DNA of 64,000 bases. Origin: Rhodoglobus sp. (GTDB lineage: Bacteria; Actinomycetota; Actinomycetes; Actinomycetales; Microbacteriaceae). The stretch lies in assembly GCA_025463515.1 (NCBI GenBank), contig JAODAQ010000054.1:1-64000 (forward strand). The letters are read 5' to 3'. Made by a program: the position numbers and the translations under genes. The notes below the pieces were generated by a model, which was not told the origin of the DNA, made no database searches, and saw only the letters and a program-made list of their open reading frames with translations. Within the stretch, counting starts at the first letter, position 1. Every line of letters starts with the position of its first letter. This document shows, piece by piece, positions 56,547-64,000 of the stretch.

Positions 56547-57145
56547 GCCGTCGGAAGCACCGTGGTCGTCGCGGCCTTGTCGTCGGAGTGCTGCGCGGCG
56601 TTCCACGCCTGCTGCTTGCTGGCGAGGTCGTCCACGGGCGGAGCGGCAGCCTCGTACTTCCACGCCGCAAGGTCCTGCGCGAACAGCTTGCGGGCGCGAG
56701 CCGGCTTGGCCTGCCACGCAATGAGCCCGTCCTGGAAGTCGGCCAGATCCTGCTCGGCCTGGAAGCTGTAGTTCGCGGAGTTCGCCTTCATCGTGGCGAG
56801 CTGGTGGGCGGCCCAGTCGGCGGCAAGACCGGCGCCGGCGACGGGCAGGAGGCGCACTCGAACCTCGGCCTCGCTCGTCTGGTGGTCGACGTGGTCTTTC
56901 TCCGCGGCGGACAGGGTGTTCCAGCCCGCGGCACGACGGCCGGAAGCGATGAGGGCGGCGATCGCGGAGGCTTTGTGCTCGCGATCCTGTTGCGCGATGA
57001 GGCGCTTGATCGAGCCGCGCGCGATGAGCGTGGCCACGACTCCGGCGACGAGAATCGCGATCACAGGCACGACTGCGCCTATCGTGACGCGCCCGTCATA
57101 CGAGCTGAACCACTTGACGATGTCATTCCACCAGGCCTCTAACAT
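56543..57145 (-). CDS. Membrane-anchored hypothetical protein
   Basis: 200 residues with one N-terminal membrane segment (VTIGAVVPVIAILVAGVVATLIA). The rest is Ala/Glu-rich and predicted helical (DREHKASAIAALIASGRRAA, VRVRLLPVAGAGLAADWAAHQ). No family. The sequence looks like a cytoplasmic helical domain on a membrane anchor. Orphan gene. Confidence 0.75.
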   Translation of the reverse strand: MLEAWWNDIVKWFSSYDGRVTIGAVVPVIAILVAGVVATLIARGSIKRLIAQQDREHKASAIAALIASGRRAAGWNTLSAAEKDHVDHQTSEAEVRVRLLPVAGAGLAADWAAHQLATMKANSANYSFQAEQDLADFQDGLIAWQAKPARARKLFAQDLAAWKYEAAAPPVDDLASKQQAWNAAQHSDDKAATTTVLPTA

Positions 57146-57197
57146 GCAGGCACTGTAACCCCGGGGTACGCGGGGTCAGAGGAGCGACAGCGGAGTG

Positions 57198-57440
57198 TTA
57201 GAACCTGAAGCACTCCATCGCGGCGCCGAAATCCCAGAATTCACCGACGGGCAGGAACCGCCGCTGGCGCTGCAGCATCCGCTTCGCCAGGAATCGGGGG
57301 CCCGCGGGAGTCGCGCTGCGCTCGACATAGCCGAGCACCTCGCCGTCTGCACGGGTGATGCGCCAGAGGTCTTCGTGAAGCTGCACGGTTGCGACGCCAT
57401 CCTTGACACGGGTGGCCGGTGCGAAGTCGAGAATCGTCAT
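57198..57440 (-). CDS. Small hypothetical protein
   Basis: 80 residues. TILDFAPATRVKDGVATVQL starts it, followed by HEDLWRITRADGEVLGYVERSATPAGPRFLAKRM and GEFWDFGAAMECFRF. I recognise no family, though it looks like a single beta-rich domain. ATG at 57440. Ends 52 bases from the preceding gene's start. Confidence 0.65.
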   Translation of the reverse strand: MTILDFAPATRVKDGVATVQLHEDLWRITRADGEVLGYVERSATPAGPRFLAKRMLQRQRRFLPVGEFWDFGAAMECFRF

Positions 57441-57478
57441 GGTTCGAAGATATGTTCGACCACTGACATTCGCCGTCG

Positions 57479-58417
57479 CTAGTCGAGCGGCCTCTCCAGC
57501 GCGAGGTCTGCGTCGATCACCCGGTGCGCGCGGGAGGTCTGCGCCAGCACGATGCCCACGAGCACTACTGCAGCGCCGACCAGCTGCAGGGCATCCAGCT
57601 CCTCGCCGAGCCACAGCCACGCGACGACGAACGCGAAGATCACCTCCGACGACGCGACGATGCCGGCGGGGGTCGCCTTCAAACGGCCGATCGCGGCGAA
57701 CGACAGCAGGAACGGCGCGAACGAGCCCAGCACCACCAGCACGACCACCGGTATCCAGAGCGGCAGCACCACGTCGGCGAGGTTGCCGCCGAGCGACACC
57801 GACTTGGCCGCGAGCGCGGGGTCCACGTTCCACCACCCGCTGAAGAAGGCCCAGAAGAGCGTCGCGAATCCACTGGTCCAGAAGGCGACGGCAAGGGGGG
57901 ATGTCGCGGTGACCTGCCTCTCGCCGACCAGGAAGTAGATCGCCAGCGTGACCGCCGCAGCCAGGGCCATCGCCACGCCGAAGCCGTCGAGGGAGCTCGA
58001 CCAGACCTGCGCGACCACCGCCAGCCCGACCAGCACGAGCCCGATCGCGACCCACAGCCGTGCCTTGACCTTCTCCTTGAGGAAGAAGAACGCGACGACG
58101 GCCACCAGCAGGACGGCCAGGTACTCGAACAGCAGCGCGATGCCGACCGGCAGCAGCTGGATCGCGTAGGCGTAGGTCGCCTGCAGTGCGGCGATCCCGA
58201 CTACGCCGAGGACGGCCATCACCGCGATCTGGCGCGGCGGCAGCCTGAAGCCCCGCCGGTCGACGACGAGCATCACCGCGCCGGCGATGACGCACGTGCC
58301 GAGCGTGCGGAACTGCGTGACCTGCATCGGGTCGAGGCCGTTCTCCAGGATGACCTTCGTCATGCTCCCGTTCGCGCCGAACAGCAGCGCTGCGAGGAAC
58401 CCGAAGAGGTAGCCCAC
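57479..58417 (-). CDS. EamA/DMT family transporter
   Basis: 312 residues with ten transmembrane helices in two EamA repeats (GYLFGFLAALLFGANGSMTK and FWTSGFATLFWAFFSGWW). ALQATYAYAIQLLPVGIALLFEYLAVLLVA is the conserved first-repeat end. It probably exports a metabolite such as an amino acid. GTG start one base after the aldo/keto reductase stop, so it belongs to that operon. Confidence 0.9.
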   Translation of the reverse strand: MGYLFGFLAALLFGANGSMTKVILENGLDPMQVTQFRTLGTCVIAGAVMLVVDRRGFRLPPRQIAVMAVLGVVGIAALQATYAYAIQLLPVGIALLFEYLAVLLVAVVAFFFLKEKVKARLWVAIGLVLVGLAVVAQVWSSSLDGFGVAMALAAAVTLAIYFLVGERQVTATSPLAVAFWTSGFATLFWAFFSGWWNVDPALAAKSVSLGGNLADVVLPLWIPVVVLVVLGSFAPFLLSFAAIGRLKATPAGIVASSEVIFAFVVAWLWLGEELDALQLVGAAVVLVGIVLAQTSRAHRVIDADLALERPLD

Positions 58418-58418
58418 C

Positions 58419-59429
58419 TCAGGAGGGGGAGCCGGTGCCGTGCACCGCGAACGGCTCGATGGCCGCGATCTCCTCCGCCGTGAGCGGCGCCGAGTCGAGC
58501 GCCGCGAGGTTGTCGTCGAGCTGCGCGACGCTGCTCGCGCCGATGAGGGCCGAGGTCACCTCCGGCACCCGCAGGACCCACGACAGCGCGAGCTGGGCGA
58601 GCGACTGTCCACGGCCGTCGGCGATCTGCTGCAGGCCGCGGACGCGGTCGAGGTACTCGGGCGTCATGTTGCGCTCACTGAGCCACTGCGTGGTGGCTGC
58701 GCGCGAGTCATCCGGAATGCCGTTCAGGTAGCGGTTGGTGAGCAGGCCCTGAGCGAGCGGGGAGAAGACGATGCTGCCCACGCCGAGCTCGGCGAGCACG
58801 GGGAAGAGGCCGTCGTCCTCGATGTGGCGGTCGAACATGTTGTAGCGCGGCTGGTGGATGAGCAGGGGCACCTTGTGCTCGGCGAGGGCCGCGTACGCCG
58901 CGCGGGTCTGCTCGGCGTTGTAGTTCGAGATTCCGACGTAGAGGGCCTTGCCGGAGTGCACCGCGCTCGCGAGGGCGCCCATCGTCTCCTCGATCGGGGT
59001 CTCGGGGTCGGGGCGGTGCGAGTAGAAGATGTCGAAGTAGTCGAGTCCGGTGCGCTTGAGCGAGGCGTCGAGCGAGGAGAGCACGTACTTGCGCGAGCCG
59101 AAGTCCTGGTACGGGCCGGTCCACATCGAGTAGCCGGCCTTGGACGAGATGATGAGCTCGTCGCGGTACGGGGCGAGGTCCTGGGCGAAGATCGCGCCGA
59201 AGTTGCTCTCCGCCGAGCCGGGGGGCGGGCCGTAGTTGTTCGCGATGTCGATGTGGGTCACACCGCGGTCGAACGCGCGCCGAAGGATCGCGCGCTGGGT
59301 GTCGAGGGGGCGGTCGTACCCGAAGTTGTTCCAGATCCCGAGGGAGATCTTCGGGAGCTTGAGGCCGCTGCGGCCCGTTCTCACGTATTCGAGCTGGTCG
59401 TAGCGGGCGGCGTCGGCGTCGTAGGGCAT
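58419..59429 (-). CDS. Aldo/keto reductase, L-glyceraldehyde 3-phosphate reductase type
   Basis: 336 residues. The catalytic Tyr is in DIANNYGPPPGSAE and the Lys in SSKAGYSMW. Asp and His follow in the FDIFYSHRPD block. This form (WNNFGYDRPLDTQRAILRRAFDRG) matches YghZ/MgrA, which reduces L-glyceraldehyde 3-phosphate and methylglyoxal with NADPH. It lies one base from the EamA transporter, possibly exporting a detoxified product. Confidence 0.92.
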   Translation of the reverse strand: MPYDADAARYDQLEYVRTGRSGLKLPKISLGIWNNFGYDRPLDTQRAILRRAFDRGVTHIDIANNYGPPPGSAESNFGAIFAQDLAPYRDELIISSKAGYSMWTGPYQDFGSRKYVLSSLDASLKRTGLDYFDIFYSHRPDPETPIEETMGALASAVHSGKALYVGISNYNAEQTRAAYAALAEHKVPLLIHQPRYNMFDRHIEDDGLFPVLAELGVGSIVFSPLAQGLLTNRYLNGIPDDSRAATTQWLSERNMTPEYLDRVRGLQQIADGRGQSLAQLALSWVLRVPEVTSALIGASSVAQLDDNLAALDSAPLTAEEIAAIEPFAVHGTGSPS

Positions 59430-59508
59430 GCTCCAAGCCTAGGGGGCGTCGCGTGGCGCATCCTGTGCAGGCGGCGTAACGTCGAAGGGCAACGAAAGGG
59501 GCTCAACG

Positions 59509-59721
59509 ATGAGCGACATGACCATGACCGGGCAGACCTGGGTGGCCTTCGGGCCGGCAGGAGCGGTCGGCTCCGTCCACGGAGTGGACGGCGGCTTCAC
59601 CTTCAAGCTGGTAACGGATGACGGCTTCCGCGCCGTGTACCCGACCCTGGAGGCCGCGCAGGGCGCGCTCTACTCGAGCCTGCTGCCCGGATCGGAGTGG
59701 CCGGAGTTCAAGGAGCACTAA
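59509..59721 (+). CDS. Small hypothetical protein
   Basis: 70 residues: TWVAFGPAGAVGSVHGVDGGFTFKLVTDDGFRAVYPTLEAAQGALYSSLLPGSEWPEFKEH. The fold looks like a small beta-sheet with one helix. I recognise no family. Weak GAAAGGGG upstream. A strong terminator follows, so it is probably a single-gene transcript. Confidence 0.7.
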   Translation: MSDMTMTGQTWVAFGPAGAVGSVHGVDGGFTFKLVTDDGFRAVYPTLEAAQGALYSSLLPGSEWPEFKEH

Positions 59722-59743
59722 GCCTCCTCCCCAGCACGCTCGA

Positions 59744-59780
59744 CGGCGATCGCTCCCCTGTTGGGGAGCGGTCGCCGTTT
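59744..59780 (+). terminator. Strong terminator hairpin
   Basis: CGGCGATCGCTCCCC (59744-59758) pairs with GGGGAGCGGTCGCCG (59763-59777), one G-U, four-base loop, then TTTCG. It ends the small-gene transcript before the SSB gene. Confidence 0.85.
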
Positions 59781-59904
59781 CGCTGTTGCGGGCCGGATGA
59801 CACTGGCTGCGACGGATCCCGGGGGCGGCTTTCCCGGCACGAGTGCCGCACCCCGGGGTCTGTCTCCCATCCGAGCAGCATCTCCCCGAGTAGACGGAGC
59901 AGCC

Positions 59905-60387
59905 ATGACAGACACCATCACGATCACGGGCGTGGTCGCCACGATCCCGCGCCACATCCTCACGAGCGAAGGGCTCTCGATCACCTCGTTCCGCCTCGCG
60001 TCCGCCCAGCGCCGCTTCGACCGCTCGAAGGAGCGCTGGATCGACGTCGAGACGAACTGGTACACGATTACGTCCTTCCGCCAGCTCGCGCTGAACGCCT
60101 CGATGTCGGTCGAGAAGGGCCAGCGGGTGCTCGTCACCGGGCGCCTGCGCATCCGGGAGTGGGACAACGGCGAGCGCGTCGGCACCACCGTCGACGTCGA
60201 GGCCGAGTCGATCGGCCACGACCTGGCGTGGGGCACGGCGACGTTCTCGCGCAGCATCGTCTCGAGTGCCGTGCCGACGGCGGCGGTGCCAGAGGCTGAG
60301 GCGGACGAGAGCCACGAGGAGTTGGAGCGGGACGAGGTGCACGACGGCGCGCCTGTCCTGGTGGAGGAACAGGCCGTGCCGTTCTAG
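59905..60387 (+). CDS. Single-stranded DNA-binding protein paralogue
   Basis: 160 residues, one OB fold: ITITGVVATIPRHILTSEGLSITSFRLASAQRRF, then WIDVETNWYTITSFRQLALNASMSVEKGQRVLVTGRL. The acidic tail ends EEQAVPF, close to the SSB C-terminal DDDIPF. No replication genes are near, so it is probably a second SSB rather than the main one. ATG at 59905. The 180-base region before it carries only the terminator. Confidence 0.92.
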   Translation: MTDTITITGVVATIPRHILTSEGLSITSFRLASAQRRFDRSKERWIDVETNWYTITSFRQLALNASMSVEKGQRVLVTGRLRIREWDNGERVGTTVDVEAESIGHDLAWGTATFSRSIVSSAVPTAAVPEAEADESHEELERDEVHDGAPVLVEEQAVPF

Positions 60388-60465
60388 GTGCCGCCCAGCC
60401 GGCGCACTCTAGAATCACTCAGGGACAGCGCCAACGGGCGCCGCAGCGATCGTCGGAAGGGCACC

Positions 60466-60948
60466 ATGGCTCGGAGTACTACTGCGGCCGCCGGGCTCGT
60501 GGGCGTTGCGCTCGTGGCGGTCCTGGCGCTCGCCGGCTGCGTGCCGTCGGCACCGACACCGGTGCCCACGGAGACTGCCGCGGTTCCCAGTTCGGGGCCG
60601 ACCTCGACGGCTCCGGCTGTACCGGTGCTCGTGGAGGGCGGCACCGCGAAGGAGAACCAGCCGTACTTCGACAAGGTGAACCTCGAGTACTTCACGGCCA
60701 ACGGCACCGGGTCGAGCAAGGGCATCGTCGACAGCCTCGTCACGGCCGGCTTCCGGAAACAGGACATCGAGGTCACACCCGACCGCACCTCGATCGACCT
60801 GCAGGCGGACTCGATCGTCGTCTCGGTGCGGCTCAAGGGGGAGTGCCTGATCGGCGACTTCCAGGCGTCCGGCCTCAAGAGCATCGTGGCACCACTGCTC
60901 GGCACGGGCGGCTGCCTCATCGGCAAGACGCTCACCATCGACTGGTAG
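60466..60948 (+). CDS. Putative lipoprotein (DUF6993-like)
   Basis: 160 residues. RSTTAAAGLVGVALVAVLALAGC is a lipoprotein signal. A Thr/Pro/Ser-rich linker follows (TPVPTETAAVPSSGPTSTAPAVP). The C-terminal domain (LEYFTANGTGSSKGIVDSLVTAGFRKQDIE, CLIGDFQASGLKSIVAPLLG) looks like the family I remember as DUF6993, but I cannot confirm it. Two cysteines may pair. ATG 60466 with GGAAGGG upstream. Followed directly by ettA. Confidence 0.75.
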   Translation: MARSTTAAAGLVGVALVAVLALAGCVPSAPTPVPTETAAVPSSGPTSTAPAVPVLVEGGTAKENQPYFDKVNLEYFTANGTGSSKGIVDSLVTAGFRKQDIEVTPDRTSIDLQADSIVVSVRLKGECLIGDFQASGLKSIVAPLLGTGGCLIGKTLTIDW

Positions 60949-60976
60949 CCCTCCCGCGCTCTCCTAGAATCGACCC

Positions 60977-62659
<1,683 letters not shown>

Positions 62660-62664
62660 CGCCG

Positions 62665-63135
62665 ATGACAAGGCTCCACGTTGCGATCCCGCTCCGCTGG
62701 AGCGACTTCGACGCGTACGCCCACGTCAACAACGCCGAGATGCTGCGCCTCCTGGAGGAGGCGCGCATCCAGGCGTTCTGGCGGCCGGATGAGGGCGTGG
62801 GGCTCGACACCGCGATCCTGGACGCCCGCCCCGGCGCCGAGACGATCGGCCTCATCGCGCGCCAGGAGGTCGAGTACCTCGCGCCCATCCCGTACATGCG
62901 CTCGCCGATCGACATCGAGATGTGGATCGGGCGCCTCGGCGGGGCGAGCATCGAGATCTGCTACGAGATGTTCTCGCCCGAGGGCGTGACACCGCGGATC
63001 CTGTTCACGAAGGCGGCCACCACCCTGGTCATGGTGAACGCGGAGACGGGGCGTCCGGTGCGCATCTCCGACAGCCTGCGCGAGGTCTGGGAGCCGTACG
63101 TCGAAGAGCCGGTGACGTTCACCAAGCGCGGCTAG
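62665..63135 (+). CDS. Acyl-CoA thioesterase, 4-hydroxybenzoyl-CoA thioesterase type
   Basis: 156 residues. IPLRWSDFDAYAHVNNAEMLRLLEEARIQ is the 4HBT active-site helix with the catalytic Asp and the H-V-N-N motif. VEYLAPIPYMRSPIDIEMWI and ATTLVMVNAETGRPVRIS complete the hotdog. It hydrolyses acyl-CoA, possibly short or branched chains. ATG 62665 follows ettA by 5 bases, so the two are co-transcribed. Stop overlaps the convergent tesB-like gene (CTAG). Confidence 0.9.
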   Translation: MTRLHVAIPLRWSDFDAYAHVNNAEMLRLLEEARIQAFWRPDEGVGLDTAILDARPGAETIGLIARQEVEYLAPIPYMRSPIDIEMWIGRLGGASIEICYEMFSPEGVTPRILFTKAATTLVMVNAETGRPVRISDSLREVWEPYVEEPVTFTKRG

Positions 63136-64000
63136 CTCGACGGCACCCGCACGGTGATCTCCTGCGCGACGCTCGCGAGCAGCAGGCCGTCACGGCTGTA
63201 GATGCGCCCCTGCGAGAGGCCGCGCCCGCCGACGGCGGTCGGGGACTCCTGCACGTAGAGCATCCATTCGTCCACCCGCCCGAACCGGTGCAGCCACATC
63301 GCGTGGTCGAGGCTCGCGACCTTCAGCCCGGGCGTCGCCCACGGCAGGCCGTGCGCGCGCAGCACCGACTCCTGGATCGAGTAGTCGCTCGCGTAGACGA
63401 GGGCCGCGCGGTGCAGGGCGGGGTCGTCGGGCATCGGGCCGATGGTCTTGAGCCACACCGCCTGGTGGGGAACGGTGCCGCCCTCGACGGCGAGGTAGAT
63501 CGGGCTCGTGACGTAGCGGAGGTCGAAAGCGCGCCCGCTCGACCAGCCGCGGGCGACCGGATGATCGAAGCCGGCGAGCACGTCGGCCGCCGTGGGCAGC
63601 GAATCGGGGTCGGGGAGGTCGACGGGCATGTCGATCTGGTGGTCGAGGCCGGTGTCCTCGTCCTGGAAGGAGGCGATCATCGACAGGATGGGGAGCCCGC
63701 CCTGGTAGGCCTGAGTGCGGCGGGTCGAGAACGAGCGCCCGTCGTGGATGCGGTCGACCGAGAACGTGATGGGGAGGCCGATGTCGCCGGGCCGGAGGAA
63801 GTAGCCGTGCATCGAGTGGGGGTGGCGGCCGGCCTCGATGGTGCGCTGCGCCGCGACGAGGGACTGGGCGAGCACCTGCCCGCCGAAGACCCGCCCGTGG
63901 GGCATCCACTGGGTGGGGCCGGTGAAGATGTCCTCACTCGTGCGCGCGCCCGTGTCGGTGAGGTCGAGCGTCTCGAGGAGGCCGGTGAGTGGGTCGCTCA
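63132..64000 (-). CDS. Acyl-CoA thioesterase II (TesB-like), start one base beyond the window
   Basis: 289 visible codons; the frame reads SDPLTGLLETLDLTDTG at the right edge and the start codon's first base is at 64001. PHGRVFGGQVLAQSL and HSMHGYFLRPGD are the TesB signature. The second hotdog is SLDHAMWLHRFGRVDEWMLYVQESPTA. The Asp in SLDH and the downstream Gln (LSQGRIYS) are the catalytic pair. It hydrolyses medium- to long-chain acyl-CoA. Convergent with the 4HBT gene. Confidence 0.95.
   Translation of the reverse strand, partial: SDPLTGLLETLDLTDTGARTSEDIFTGPTQWMPHGRVFGGQVLAQSLVAAQRTIEAGRHPHSMHGYFLRPGDIGLPITFSVDRIHDGRSFSTRRTQAYQGGLPILSMIASFQDEDTGLDHQIDMPVDLPDPDSLPTAADVLAGFDHPVARGWSSGRAFDLRYVTSPIYLAVEGGTVPHQAVWLKTIGPMPDDPALHRAALVYASDYSIQESVLRAHGLPWATPGLKVASLDHAMWLHRFGRVDEWMLYVQESPTAVGGRGLSQGRIYSRDGLLLASVAQEITVRVPSS

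Overview
The window is a dense, roughly 70% GC stretch of actinobacterial chromosome, most likely from the family Microbacteriaceae (order Micrococcales). The assignment rests on the very high GC third positions, the ClpS-DUF2017-metallopeptidase cluster, DUF3097 and FBP-domain genes, a DUF222/HNH endonuclease, and an oligoribonuclease gene beside tRNA-His. No phage, insertion sequence, CRISPR array or plasmid function is visible. The content is ordinary housekeeping and transport, with many small regulator/target units.

Layout. 1-2700: end of an oligopeptide ABC transporter, a GH1 glucosidase, a lipoprotein and two small genes. 2.8-7.7 kb: membrane protein, MarR/MFS efflux pair, lipase-like hydrolase, SDR. 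7.8-13.5 kb: alpha/beta hydrolase, zinc-ribbon plus nuclease-like protein, coiled-coil protein, DUF1761, and a short UvrA-like ATPase with NUDIX. 13.8-16.1 kb: PadR-DUF1048-DrrA-DrrB type export operon. 16.4-25.5 kb: 2OG-Fe(II) oxygenase, acyltransferase operon, SDR/TetR pair, a YCII/ECF sigma pair and a G6PD homologue. 25.6-29.3 kb: VOC, SRPBCC, second DrrAB-like exporter and a WYL regulator. 29.5-34.3 kb: FBP/TetR/VOC, acyltransferase, methyltransferase, mycothiol-type DinB protein. 34.4-46.1 kb: Tat phosphoesterase, VanZ, M23 peptidase, DUF3097, glycosyltransferases, PspC, SPFH, HNH. 46.1-51.1 kb: TPP riboswitch and thiamine import operon. 51-57 kb: lipoproteins, ClpS cluster, tRNA-His, Orn, MFS/MarR, tRNA-Arg. 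57-64 kb: DMT transporter, aldo/keto reductase, SSB paralogue, EttA and two thioesterases.

How genes work together. Several units pair a regulator with its presumed target and a recognisable operator: MarR/MFS twice, PadR/ABC, TetR/SDR, TetR/VOC and WYL/ABC. The WYL unit shares a 36-bp upstream element with a VOC gene about 2.3 kb away. Thiamine uptake is an overlapping gene series under a TPP riboswitch, followed by a P-loop kinase-like gene and a rhodanese.

The least explained signal is a family of 33-36 bp intergenic repeats (GGTTGAGTAG ... CGTATCGAAACC), with 11 copies at six loci. Their central hairpins vary by compensatory changes. They occur as tail-to-tail long/short pairs and repeatedly supply the stop codons of neighbouring genes.
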